Source of the DNA: Larix sibirica
Taxonomy: Eukaryota; Streptophyta; Pinopsida; Pinales; Pinaceae
DNA length: 24,501 nucleotides
Direction: 5' to 3'
Assembly: GCA_004151065.3 (NCBI GenBank)
Contig: NWUY0300013181.1
Location: 37,637 to 62,137 of the forward strand
The position numbers and the translations under genes are program-made. The notes beneath the pieces were generated by a model. That model had not been told where the DNA came from. It searched no databases and saw nothing but the letters and a program-made list of their open reading frames with translations. Below, in pieces: positions 1 through 9,720 of the stretch (the first letter of the stretch is position 1; every line of letters begins with the position of its first letter).

Positions 1-928
1 TTCCTTTTGCATGGATCATGGGGTAGATTGGTCCTAAGGTTAATGAAATAACTAAGTAGAGTATGTTTTGATATTTTTAATTCTTTGATTTGGCTTCTAC
101 TGATACCAGTGGAATAATATGCTCTCATCCTAGCCCTATACTCAGTTATGCTCACCAATTGACTGTGAGAATTTTCAACTGAGGAAATGATGATGTTAAG
201 GGATGTGGATAAGGAGAGCTCAATGGTTCCCTAGTGGTTCTAAGATCCTGAACCAAGGTTCTTAACTAGTGTAAATGTTGGTTAATTTGGGATTTTGTGA
301 TTGGGTTCTCCTCAGGGTTAATGTTTACTTCGGGATTTGGTTTGGGGATTTGTGTGGTTGGGTTATCCTCAAGGATTTTTGTTTAGGGGTTTGGCCCTTG
401 GTTTTCTGCAATTGCGATGGAGAAGAGATGAACCACAATTAAAAAAAAGAATTTGTTTCAATTTTGAAATGTTTAGATTGTAATTTTTTTTTAAATCATT
501 GAAAAAAATACAAATCATGGATGCAAATCCTACCTGGATGATTATTTGGAGGTGTTGGTGGTGTATTCAATGCAAGAGCATTCAAATGGCATTTTTGGAT
601 GCTCATAAACTGAACTAGTTGGGTAGAATGGGATAGAAATGGGCCTCGGCCCAATTTTTAATATACAGAGGAGCATGCATGCACTTTTAATGTGAACACA
701 CTATTGGTGCATGCATGTTAAAATCATTTGTGTGCTCCTAATGCATGCATTATTTAATGCCTACATGGATTCCTAAGTGGTGGTTCAGGATTTACCATAC
801 CAAAGCATGCACACAGTACTAGGAGCGTGTGTGCGCTTCTAATTTTTAGTGTTTGTGCACTCCTATTGCAACACTTTAGGGTATCATCTTCATGCAAGTG
901 TCCTTGCATTATATTCTTAACCTCTAAG
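1..928. other. Unassigned AT-rich DNA
   Basis: I see no coding region or element boundary here. The only notable texture is a group of palindromic CATGCATG-type words at about 674-682, 709-717 and 741-750, followed by loosely similar GTGTGC/GTGCAC-containing stretches up to about 870. The sequence probably belongs to the interior or flank of the decayed copia element that ends at 1100, but nothing in it matches copia protein motifs in any frame I read. Confidence 0.4.
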
Positions 929-1072
929 TCCTACAAACTAAAGAATGAATTTTATTTTCTTAGTCAAGATCATGTTTTCAAGTTGCAATTTCACACTATA
1001 GATGATCAAGTTGCTGACATTTTCACAAAGTCTCTTATAAGGCAAGTTTTTCTCAACTTCATTCTATGTTAG
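929..1072 (+). pseudogene. Ty1/copia pol C-terminal remnant (end of RNase H)
   Basis: This reading frame encodes the last ~47 residues of a Ty1/copia polyprotein. The core DQVADIFTKSL is the hallmark C-terminal motif of the copia RNase H region (usual form VADxxTKxL), preceded by a degenerate version of the usual 'KHxxxxYHFxRDHV' segment (KNEFYFLSQDHV) and followed by an F-x-x-F segment and a stop at 1070-1072. Integrase, reverse transcriptase and the rest of RNase H are absent upstream, so the element is 5'-truncated or disrupted. The stop is followed within 30 bp by a polypurine tract and an LTR start, the order expected at the 3' end of a copia element. The longer open frame beginning at 827 adds a Cys-rich N-terminus that does not look like copia and is probably chance. 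The family call is firm; function is lost. Confidence 0.82.
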
Positions 1073-1092
1073 GATTTTAATAATTTTTCATT

Positions 1093-1100
1093 AAGGGGGG
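1093..1100 (+). promoter_or_regulatory. Polypurine tract of the copia relic
   Basis: The purine run AAGGGGGG lies immediately 5' of TGTTAGTACC. In LTR retrotransposons this run primes plus-strand DNA synthesis and directly abuts the 3' LTR. Its place 20 bp after the pol stop codon fits that role. Confidence 0.75.
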
Positions 1101-1694
1101 TGTTAGTACCTAGGTATGTACTAAAGATTGCCTACATTTTGACCTTAAAACCTTCAAATTTAGTCCTTCTTTTTCTAGAATTATTTCAAGGTCTAATTCA
1201 CTAAAAGCAATCTTTGGCCATTAGTATGTTGTTTATGATGTTGTGTTGCTCATGCTCTTTACTTTTAAAATATGATTATTGCTCTGTAAGGTGATGAGGT
1301 GGCACAAATTGTATATTTTGTTGTGTTCTAAATTTTTGCAGGTATGATTGTTGATTAAGTGACCTAACTTTGGTTAAGTTGAGAATAATTGTGGGATAAG
1401 TTTTGAAAGTTCATTGCACTACAAAACTGCCAAAAGGATGCACTGCCAAACTAGGGCCACTACCAAATTTCCCACTCGCGCTACGGAAATGACATAGGCA
1501 CTCAAGATAATCATTAAAGCAACCTCTCATGTCATGTCGATCTTTGAAAACCCATAATTGCTATGAACAAAACCAAATGGTGAATTATGGATCTAGGTCC
1601 ATGTTGGGATTCCCAGTTTCTGTGAACTGATTTGAGCTATTCTCCTCATAATTTCTATAACTATTAGTGTGATCGACAAAGGAAGTCATTAACA
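1101..1694 (+). mobile_element. Copia 3' LTR (left end clear, right end tentative)
   Basis: The LTR begins with TGTTAG directly after the polypurine tract. LTRs end in an inverted CA; the best candidate for the right end is TTAACA at about 1689-1694, which would make an LTR of ~594 bp. No second LTR lies in the window, so the right border cannot be confirmed by self-alignment and no target-site duplication could be checked. The interior contains no ORF worth naming. Confidence 0.45.
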
Positions 1695-1788
1695 AATCCC
1701 TCTCAAATATTGTTAGCTGCTTTTAAAGACGGAAAGACCCTGCACTGAATTTTATCCTAACTCTTTGTAGCAGTTGAACTAAGCTACT

Positions 1789-2574
1789 ATGTCTTCAAAC
1801 ATGAGTGGTCATGTTGTGAGATACGAGCTGATTGGGGATGAAATTCTTGAAGCTTATAGAGAATTTGGCATGAAATTCAAAAGGGCTGGTTGGTTTCTCT
1901 ACTGTGAAAAATTACAAGGTCATCATACAGAGGTTTCTAGGGCATTTACGAAAGGTTTCGATGGCAAAACAATTATAGTTGGATATGTATCATTTCCTGT
2001 CTCAAATAATTCTATTTTCATAGCGACTGAACTGCCATGAGATGGAGAATAATGGTTCAAGCTTCACGCTGTTGACACTGCACTATGCAACCATTTTCTC
2101 CTAGACAAGTATAGAAATATTCGAGATTGGCTTAAGGGGATTCCACGAGCCTGGCTAAAAAATGAATACAATATTGACCTTTTGAAGATGGTGCAAAGAT
2201 ATATCACAGGGGAAGGAAGGTATGCAACTGTCCATGTTTATCAGATGTGTTTCTTGTTGCATTTGGATGACATTTCAAGAATGAGTCTGCCTTTTTATTT
2301 TTTGAAGAGTCTCTCGAAAATGGAAGCTATGGTTAGGAATTTTCCCAAAAGTCAACCTAGAATATTTCATCAGGGTCTTATTAAGTTGCCGATAATTCAA
2401 GAATTGAAAAAATTTAATAGAAGTTGGGATCATTTTGTATCACATTCAGAATTTGGAACCCTAGGAGACAACTCCCTACTAGAGGGTATTAGCAATTTTT
2501 CAACTGGTTTGAAAACTTCCGAAAATGGTAAAGATATCGAAATGGATGCAGAACAAAGTTTTGAAAAGGAATAA
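1789..2574 (+). pseudogene. Degraded gag-like ORF of a plant retroelement
   Basis: One frame runs from an ATG at 1789 to a stop at 2572-2574, broken only by TGA at 2038-2040 and TAA at 2050-2052; the two open parts (83 and 130 residues) are in the same frame and the stretch between them also reads as protein, giving about 260 residues. Recognisable patches are CEKLQGHH and FDGK in the first part, WFK just after the stops, then GIPRAWLK, ITGEGRYA and FHQGLIKL. From memory these resemble a conserved ORF found in gymnosperm and other land-plant repeat families, where it takes the gag position; I cannot confirm the family by search. No CCHC zinc knuckle, protease or reverse transcriptase is visible downstream. 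The acidic C-terminal tail (about the last 35 residues) is low in conservation value. Two stops 12 nt apart in an otherwise open frame suggest fairly recent loss of coding capacity. Confidence 0.5.
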
Positions 2575-2703
2575 GGAAAAATGAAACTAAGAATGAGGGG
2601 GTTAAATTTTTGGCATTAGCCTGTCAAGAGATGGGAGAAACTGTAAGTCTTACATACATTAATACATATATAATGTTCAGATATTATTTTGCAAATGAAT
2701 ATG

Positions 2704-3135
2704 TTGTGACCCTTGTTGAATTTACTGCTAGTTTTCTGTTGAAAGTGAATATTCATATGAGCTGCATAATTGTTCATTTCTAGTTTAAATGAATTTAAGC
2801 TTTATTTGTTCATTAAATTGAAAATGTTATGCTTTCTTTCACTCCAAATTGTAACGCTATTATTAAATGGAGACCGTGAATGTGTGAATGTCTATATTGT
2901 TTTTTTATATGTTGAAATTCTGGCAGTAAGTTAAGTGTTGAGCCCTCTATATTGGTACTTGTAAAGCCTCTGAATATATGTTATACTATTCTTGTCTTTC
3001 TATTCTTTCCCCCAAGTATTTGAAGACTAATAAAATTTTCAACCTTTTAAAACCTAAAATCCATTCCTAATTCCATCTTGAACTCAAATGCCCTAGCTTT
3101 TCCCTGTAGCAGTCAAGTGCATACCTTAGGGACAA
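2704..3135. repeat. 432-bp direct repeat, copy 1
   Basis: This block aligns without gaps to 3199-3630 at a fixed offset of 495 bp. I count about nine substitutions, so roughly 98% identity. It ends one base before the ambiguous N at 3136. No coding content was recognised. Confidence 0.93.
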
Positions 3136-3198
3136 NCTAACTAGGGAAAAAAGTGAAAAATTGCCATTTTGATAAAATTCCTAACAAGGGACATTACA

Positions 3199-3630
3199 TT
3201 GTGACCCTTGTTGAATTTACAGCTAGTTTTCTGTTGAAAGTGAAGATTCATATGCGCTGCATAATTGTTCATTTCTAGTTTAAATGACTTTAAGCTTTAT
3301 TTGTTCATTAAATTGAAAATGTTATGCTTTCTTTCACTCCAAATTGTAACGCTATTATTAAATGGAGACCCTGAATGTGTGAATGTCTATATTGTTTTTT
3401 TATATGTTGAAATTCTGGCAGTAAGTTAAGTGTTGAGCCCTCTGTATTGGTACTTGTAAAGCCTCTGAATATATGTTATACTATTGTTGTCTTTCTATTG
3501 TTTCCCCCGAGTATTTGAAGACTAATAAAATTTTCAACCTTTTAAAACCTAAAATCCATTCCTAATTCCATCTTGAACTCAAATGCCCTAGCTTTTCCCT
3601 GTAGCAGTCAAGTGCATACCTTAGGGACAA
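3199..3630. repeat. 432-bp direct repeat, copy 2
   Basis: Second copy of 2704-3135, separated from it by 63 bp that include the N at 3136. The sequence diverges immediately after GGGACAA in both copies, so both borders are sharp. It lacks the TG...CA ends, primer site and polypurine tract of an LTR pair; a local duplication or an assembly duplication explains it better. Confidence 0.93.
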
Positions 3631-4428
3631 CACGGGGATAAGATCTAATGCCTCCTTTTGTATACTCTAGAGTGAACTTTATAAGATGATGCAGGAGTTT
3701 TGTATAACTCAACATCTCCTTAAACTTTTCTATAATTATCCAATGATAGATGTTATTTTGTTTGGTAAGTATGGTGAATTGAACAAAACCCTGACAAGTA
3801 TTTAAACCTTCTCAACACACAATCGATAAACAATCAATATTCAAAATTGTGACATAAAACATTCCAATTCCTCTTTCGACACTGCATTTATGAAGGATTT
3901 GATGAAAGGATATTTGTACTTACCGGGATTGGTTTCTATCCAGCGTGTTTTAGTTATAGGATCCAAAGCATTGGTGAGTTTTGGATGTGTAAAAGAAATA
4001 AAGAAAAAATTATAAATATGGTCACTAATTAAAAGATCACAAACATTAATAAAGATCAATTCCAAGGATGGGGATGATTATTAGACAATTATATCTCACA
4101 ATAATCTTTGTAAGAAAATAAGCAAGGTGCAAATGTTATTAGAAGGTGGCCATTTATCTGCTTTGAAAATCAAGAACATGGAGCTCATTTTTTGTCTCAG
4201 AGACATTGATCCATCCATGGCACTATAGAGTGGGATCACACTTTCCATTGCAATTGTGTGCATATCTCTCTCTATATGAGGCATATCATAGGCATACCAT
4301 AGGCCCCAAACTCATCCCCATAACGCTCCCAACTAGTGTAGTATTTATGGCTAATCCCAATTTCTCTGATTTAATGGCAATCATTTATAGTGCTATCACA
4401 AAATAAAACTCTTAAACAAGAAGGAAAA
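3631..4428. other. Unassigned intergenic DNA
   Basis: No gene is supported. On the minus strand, open frames at 3841-4065 and 4096-4284 flank a strong splice-donor-like string (CCCG then GTAAGTAC, read leftwards from about 3931), but no acceptor, partner exon or known domain is visible. It may be a decayed gene fragment or chance. Confidence 0.35.
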
Positions 4429-5123
4429 TGTACAACGGCCCTACATTGAGTGCCATTGGAAAGGGAATTATGGAGGGTGCGCCGGGAAGACATGAATTAA
4501 GGTTGCACAACGAGTCCATATGTTTTGGTGGCCTTAGTGACCATCTCATGGTTGTTGGCCATGAGACAGATATGATGGAGTACTAGCAAGAAGACTAGGA
4601 GGACCAAGGGATGTCGAGTTGAGTAGGATGAGACAAACCAGTAAGGCACTACTTAGTAGTCTCGATGGAGGATGGAGCGATTGGCAATGCGATGCGTTGT
4701 GTGTTAACCATGCTAGGACAATAGAGTGGATGGATGTAGCAAAGGTATGTGGTTGGGTGGAGTCGAGACATGACCTTTGGGAACCATCTAAGATTGATAC
4801 TAGATGGGTGATACCATCATTATACGTTGGGCAGTCGGTCATTCAAGTGTTGTTGGCTCAGTGGAGGCAATGGTGTAGCATTGTCTAAGGTTGGGTGGGG
4901 ATGGTGTAGCATCGCCTATCGTGAAACAAGCACTTGAAATTCTGCAAAAATATAAGGTGCATGACTTGGGTTCAGTTAGGAGGTTTTAGTGAGGTGTAGT
5001 CCGGGTGATACTCGTGGTTGATGGTCAATCACAACTAGCAAGATCACGTTGGTTCCACGCGACGACTAGGATTTCAGATAGTATGGAATGCTTGAGAGGA
5101 AAAACAAGTCTAGTGTTGTGACA
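4429..5123 (+). repeat. 5' LTR of the TRIM-like element
   Basis: Starts TGTACAACGGCCC and ends TGACA, so it has TG...CA termini. The 2-bp gap to the primer binding site fits LTR anatomy. It contains an 87-codon open stretch (4628-4888) matched by an equal-length one in the other LTR, but the differences between them are mostly amino-acid-changing, so I do not treat it as a gene. Confidence 0.85.
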
Positions 5124-5125
5124 TA

Positions 5126-5138
5126 TAGTATCAGAGCC
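5126..5138 (+). promoter_or_regulatory. Primer binding site for initiator tRNA-Met
   Basis: TAGTATCAGAGCC differs at one base from TGGTATCAGAGCC, the complement of the 3' end of plant initiator methionyl-tRNA that primes minus-strand synthesis in many plant LTR retroelements. It lies 2 bp after the 5' LTR. Confidence 0.9.
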
Positions 5139-5239
5139 ACATTCAATTATGGCATATGCTGAAGTGTCTCTTCACCACCAACACCCCTTTTATTGGATGT
5201 GTCAATGGAGCCGCATTGATGAGGACATCAACATCTTTA

Positions 5240-5250
5240 AGTGGGGGAGA
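5240..5250 (+). promoter_or_regulatory. Polypurine tract of the TRIM-like element
   Basis: AGTGGGGGAGA directly precedes the 3' LTR start. The position and purine content fit the plus-strand primer. Confidence 0.8.
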
Positions 5251-5944
5251 TTATAACGACCCTACGTTGAGTGCCATTGGAAATGGCATAACAGAGGGCA
5301 CACCAGGAATACATGAATTAAGGTTGAACGATGATTCCATATGTTTTGGTAGCCTTGGTGGTCGACTCATGGTTGTTGGCCATGAGACAAACAAGATAGA
5401 GTACTAGCGAGCAGGCTAGGAGGACCAAGGGACGTCGAGTCAAGTAGGATGACACAAACCGGTGAGGCACTACTTAGAAGACTTGGAAAAGGATGGCATG
5501 ATTGGCAATGTGATGCATTGTGTGTCAACCATGCTAGGACAATAGCGTGGATGGATGTAGCAAAGGTATGTGGTCAGGTGGAGCTGGGGCAAGACCTTGG
5601 GGAATCATATGGGATTGAGAATAGATGGGTGATACCATCGTCATACATTGGGCAGTCGTTAGTTCAAGTGTTGCTAGCTCGGGGGAGGCAATCATGTAGC
5701 ATTTTCTAATGTTGGGTGGAGATGGTGTAGCATCAGCTACGATGAAATGAGCACTTGAAATTTCCCAAATCTGTAAGGTGCATGGCTTGGGTTTGGTCAG
5801 GAATTTTTGGTGAGGTGTAGTCCAGGTGATACTTGTGGTTGATGGTCATGCCCAACTAGCAAGATCACATCAGTTCTATGTGACGACTAGGCTTTCAGAT
5901 GGTATGGGACACTCAAGAGGAAAAACAAGTCTAGTCCCGTGACA
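5251..5944 (+). repeat. 3' LTR of the TRIM-like element
   Basis: Aligns to 4430-5123. The first bases have lost the TG (now TTATAACGACCC), while the end keeps TGACA. Many differences from the 5' LTR are C/T or G/A changes, as expected of methylation-driven decay in silent repeats. Confidence 0.85.
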
Positions 5945-6224
5945 AAAAAACATTATAAAAGTTACATCACAATGGCATGATGTAGGTAGGAGGAGCAAAA
6001 AAATTGAATTTTGTATGTCTTAATGAAAGAAGACAATTAGGATTTAACCATTAGCACAATGCCCTTTCTTGGAGAATATAACAAATTTGATGTGCATTAA
6101 TGAAGGTAATCAATTTATGGTTTAATAATTAGTTGACAATGCTTTAAAATAAAAGTAAGATGAAGAACCTCCATGATTATAGTGAATAAATGTGGAAATA
6201 AAAACACTTACTCAATGCAATTAT

Positions 6225-6340
6225 ATAACTTTAAACATTGAATTTATGTACATATGGAAATTTAATTAGAAAACCTCATTAAATAACTTTAAACATTGAA
6301 TTTATGTACATATGGAAATTTAATTAGAAAACCTCATTAA
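6225..6340. repeat. 58-bp tandem duplication
   Basis: Two adjacent, essentially identical copies (6225-6282 and 6283-6340), each running from ATAACTTTAAAC to CCTCATTAA. The region between 5945 and 6225 holds no recognisable gene. Confidence 0.9.
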
Positions 6341-6344
6341 AGGA

Positions 6345-6455
6345 ATTTTGAGGTAGGCTTCAAAACAAAAAACAAAAAAGTAATATCAAATCCACTTTAA
6401 TTTTGAGGTAGGCTTCAAAACAAAAAAACAAAAAAGTAACATCAAATCCACTTTA
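6345..6455. repeat. 55-bp tandem duplication
   Basis: Two adjacent copies starting ATTTTGAGGTAGGC at 6345 and 6400, differing in the length of an A-run and one base. It follows the 58-bp duplication by a few bases, so two separate slippage or duplication events lie side by side. Confidence 0.9.
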
Positions 6456-6500
6456 TGAGAATCAATAAGATTTAAGGTGATGATGTCAACCATAAGGCTA

Positions 6501-6941
6501 AATAGTTTTATAGAAGAAAAGAAAAAATGTGTTTTTCTATAGTATTTTCAACGTTTTCTTGTAGGTTTACTCAATTGTGAGCACTCATTATATACCCAAA
6601 AGAAAATAAATTGAAAATACAATTAAAATAAATAAATTTATAACTTATTTTATTATTATTATTATTATTTTATTATTTTCCTTAGGAGGCCTCCTCAAAA
6701 TTCCTTTGATGCATAATTCCACCTAAAAATTTCAACTTAAATAGTTTTATAGAAGAAAAGAAAAAATGTGTTTTTCTATAGTATTTTCAACGTTTTCTTG
6801 TAGGTTTACTCAATTGTGAGCACTCATTATATACCCAAAAGAAAATAAATTGAAAATACAATTAAAATAAATAAATTTATAACTTATTTTATTATTTTCA
6901 TTAAGAAGCCTCCTCAAAATTCCTTTGATGCATAATTCCAC
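6501..6941. repeat. Direct repeat block R, copies 1 and 2
   Basis: A unit of ~237 bp beginning AATAGTTTTATAGAAG occurs at 6501-6737 and again from 6738, where it is cut by the N at 6942. Within it is a TTA microsatellite (about 6650-6675), shorter in the second copy, followed by a conserved stretch around GGCCTCCTCAAAATTCC. The same block recurs at 8018-8355. Confidence 0.9.
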
Positions 6942-6942
6942 N

Positions 6943-8017
6943 TGTGGATGTTTGAACCCTGGTCGAAGTAGAAGTGCGCCAAAAATGTCCATGGAGAATG
7001 ATTTGCCAAAGACCTCCACACAACCAAGTTCCAAAGGGATAGTTCCCGATCTATCCAAAGGCATAATTCACAATGCATACACACAATGGGAAACCAAGAC
7101 ATGGGTTGTCTAGAGCACTCTGCACAACCAACACTCAACAATAAACCAAGGTGCATGTTCTACAAATACCTATATACAACCAATCTCCAACATCCACCTT
7201 CTTTGTGCAATTGTACATGTCACACAAGATAGAATACATAAACCCAAACAAAACCTCTTGCACCACCAATATGAAATCCCCTTACCTAGACATGCAAGAG
7301 ATGAAAACCTCAGGCCTCAATCCAACTAGCCATCAATATAGTAGACAATAAATCACACCCATACCACACATAATACATAATACACCAACATTATCGATAT
7401 GATAGAGGGTAAATCCCACATTAATAGGATTCATGGTTGATTTAACATAAAGCAAACAAGCTCTTTACATACGACAATCGAGTTAAATGGTAATGCATAA
7501 AAATGAAGCATAGGTAAGAGATGTAATTCTCCACATCTCGATCATGTATCAACATTTACAAGTCTCACAAAACAATATGCAGGCCTTCCTGGAAACCACC
7601 TACCTACTATTTACTCACCTCTATTAACAACCATGGGTGAGATAACATTAATTAACAAACACGCAACAGATGAAACCCTCAAAGTCATTTCGAACAACAT
7701 TTTTCCAATAAAAACTATGACAAAACTATAACCTATCCCAAAAACTTACACAATATCAACCCAAAAAAACTAATACATCAAAACAAATACTATATATAAA
7801 TAACATTAAAATACCATCAAAATTTAACATCAATAAAAAAAAATGTATACAACCAACATGATAACCTTGCACCAACCAAGAAAACATACACATTAAAAAA
7901 TTATCACAACTAAAACAACACCTAATCCATATCACGATGATCTCAATAATTATCAAAAATTGAGACAACAACTCCTTAAACTAAAACTAAATTAATGCCC
8001 CCACTTGCCACCTTATT
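6943..8017. other. 1.07-kb segment between copies of block R
   Basis: This segment is unlike its flanks in composition (A- and C-rich on the plus strand, many CAACA/ACCAAC words). It has short open frames on both strands, none with recognisable protein features. The left junction is the N at 6942; the right side re-enters block R at a point upstream of where the left copy stops. That is not the picture of a clean transposon insertion with a short target duplication. Confidence 0.5.
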
Positions 8018-8355
8018 TTATTATTATTATTATTATTTTATTATTTTCCTTAGGAGGCCTCCTCAAAATTCCTTTGATGCATAATTCCACCTAAAAATTT
8101 CAACTTAAATAGTTTTATAGAAGAAAAGAAAAAATGTGTTTTTCTATAGTATTTTCAACGTTTTCTTGTAGGTTTACTCAATTGTGAGCACTCATTATAT
8201 ACCCAAAAGGAAAATAAATTGAAAATACAATTAAAATAAATAAATTTATCACTTATTTTATTATTTTATTATTGTAATTATTATTTTATTATTTTCATTA
8301 AGAAGCCTCCTCAAGATTCCTTTGATGCATAATTCAACCTAAAAATTTCACCTTA
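8018..8355. repeat. Direct repeat block R, copies 3 and 4 (partial)
   Basis: Repeats the sequence of 6650-6941 almost base for base: TTA microsatellite, GGAGGCCTCC stretch, then the AATAGTTTTATAG unit again, and finally a slightly diverged end (AAGAAGCCTCCTC...). The microsatellite inside it has different lengths between copies. Confidence 0.88.
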
Positions 8356-8778
8356 AGGATCCATAAGGTTTATCAAATAGCTTATGAGAAAAATTACATT
8401 ACAAATGTCAATCATCCTAGTTATGTGATGAGAATACCTAATAATTTTATAATAATTCTTAGTAGTAATGAGGTTTCCATAATTTTTGCTATGCAATGTG
8501 AGAGTTGAACCATTGTTAAACTAGAGCAATTCTAGGCTAGTGTAAAATTTAAGGAAAATTTTATACCTCATAAAATTTAATCATTATCTTTTAGAAGTGA
8601 TAAATCCAACTTGTTTCCACCCACTTATTGAGATAAATCTATACTGGTATACCCACTTATTAAGGTAAATCTATACTAATATATTTAAAAAACTTATTTA
8701 CAACCACACCCGTAAAGAATTTGGAACCTAAATCTAACAACACTTCATAAAAAGGACTGAAACAAACAAGCCCATGTT
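8356..8778. other. Unassigned AT-rich DNA
   Basis: No ORF, RNA gene or element boundary is supported. Two short ACCCACTTATT stretches near 8620 and 8650 form a minor direct repeat. Confidence 0.4.
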
Positions 8779-9015
8779 AAAAACTCACCATCAACCAACA
8801 CCTAGACCTGGGCATTCACTGACCTACTACTACCCCGTAAGCCCATGTTAAAGGAGGCCAATCCAATCTGTTTGCACCAATCCAATCTATCTAGTATATA
8901 AAACTCACCATCAACCAACACCTAGACTTGGGCATTCACTCACCTATTGTGAACCCCGTTTCACACATGTTAAAGCTCATATTAAAGGAGGCCAATCTAA
9001 TCTGTCTGGTGCATA
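8779..9015. repeat. 120-bp tandem duplication
   Basis: AACTCACCATCAACC and the following ~100 bp recur with a 120-bp period (8782 and 8902), with local insertions and base changes in the second copy. Both copies share CCAACACCTAGAC, GGGCATTCACT and AAAGGAGGCCAATC. Confidence 0.85.
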
Positions 9016-9065
9016 AGGCTCAACATCGATTAAAACTTAGACTATCTCGATTGCTGATTCCTTCT

Positions 9066-9119
9066 ATCCAATGTTAAATAGGCATCCAATGCTCAATAGG
9101 CATCCAATGCTCAATAGAC
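9066..9119. repeat. 18-bp tandem repeat, three copies
   Basis: ATCCAATGCTCAATAGGC and close variants begin at 9066, 9084 and 9102. Confidence 0.9.
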
Positions 9120-9160
9120 ATGGAACAAAATCAACCTTTAACTTTGTTCCATGCCCATTG
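9112..9160. repeat. Imperfect hairpin (18-bp arms, 13-nt loop)
   Basis: 9112-9129 and 9143-9160 are inverted copies of one another with two mismatches (arm core CATGGAACAAA / TTTGTTCCATG). The right arm lies at the start of the first 108-bp repeat; the left arm overlaps the end of the 18-bp repeats. Confidence 0.75.
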
Positions 9161-9352
9161 AATAAAAGAAATCAACAATCTAAATAAGGATTGGGTACCT
9201 ACATTAACCCGAGACCTCGGTACCTTAAACGTTGTTTAAGGACATTTAACTTTGTTCCATGCCCATTGAATAAAAGAAATCAACAATCTAAATAAGGATT
9301 GGGTACCTCCATTAACCCGAGACCTCGGTATCTTAAACGTTGTTTACTGACA
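9137..9352. repeat. 108-bp tandem duplication
   Basis: 9137-9244 and 9245-9352 are adjacent copies with only a few differences, each from TTTAACTTTGTTCC to GTTGTTTA. It lies about 130 bp beyond the likely poly(A) signal of the HMA gene, so it is 3' flanking rather than coding. Confidence 0.92.
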
Positions 9353-9477
9353 TTTTTACATTACAAATTTTTGAAACAATGTAAAACTGGTCCATAAAAA
9401 CGAAAAAAGAAGAAGCTAAGTTCATTATTCCGACAGGCCACAGCATCCATACAAATGAAGAAATTGGAGCAACTTAG

Positions 9478-9483
9478 TTTATT
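9478..9483 (-). terminator. Candidate poly(A) signal of the HMA gene
   Basis: The plus strand reads TTTATT, so the minus strand has AATAAA, 238 nt downstream of the stop codon. This gives a reasonable 3' UTR length. Plant poly(A) signals are loose, so the exact cleavage site is unknown. Confidence 0.45.
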
Positions 9484-9720
9484 ATTCACACAAATCCAAT
9501 TGAATGGCTAGCGCTCAACAGCAGCAACAACAATAACAGTTTAGACAAAACAGGTTGCCTTAATACACTCAAAGCATATTACGGCCGTCTGTATCACCTG
9601 GCCGGTTCCATTTACGGGCAACAGTAACTGAGCAGACCTCAATATTGAATAGACTACGGATATACCAACAGAAAGTTGGGATTCTTATTCTATCAAGTAG
9701 CAGATGATCTTCTGTTATTA

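Larger units (their letters stand above)
4429..5944 (+). mobile_element. Complete TRIM-like non-autonomous LTR retroelement
   Basis: The element has all cis-acting parts of an LTR retrotransposon and no protein-coding interior. Order: 5' LTR 4429-5123, primer binding site 5126-5138, short interior, polypurine tract 5240-5250, 3' LTR 5251-5944. The internal domain is only 127 bp. The two LTRs align at a constant offset of 821 bp over their whole length with about 80% identity (I counted 82% over a 258-bp stretch). The bases just outside, GAAA(A) on the left and AAAAA on the right, could be a decayed 5-bp target-site duplication. This layout matches terminal-repeat retrotransposons in miniature, which move using proteins supplied in trans, but LTRs of ~695 bp are much longer than the usual TRIM LTR of a few hundred bases. 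A large internal deletion in an ordinary element is the alternative. LTR divergence implies an old insertion. Confidence 0.8.

Noticed and set aside
2704-3630. The 432-bp repeat pair as a TRIM (LTR pair with 63-bp interior)
   Set aside because: No TG...CA ends, no primer binding site and no polypurine tract; an N lies at the junction.
3841-4284. Two minus-strand ORFs with a strong GTAAGT donor-like site between conserved-looking residues
   Set aside because: No acceptor with a pyrimidine tract and AG sits at a fitting place, and no domain is recognised. Kept only as a note in the unassigned interval.
4619-5709. Matching 86-89-codon ORFs in both LTRs of the TRIM-like element (4628-4888 and 5449-5709)
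   Set aside because: They align without gaps, but of 86 codons 27 change the amino acid while only a handful of changes are silent (about 69% protein versus 82% DNA identity). That is no sign of selection for a protein.
6810-7156. ORFs spanning the N at 6942
   Set aside because: They cross an ambiguous base at a probable assembly join and show no conserved features.
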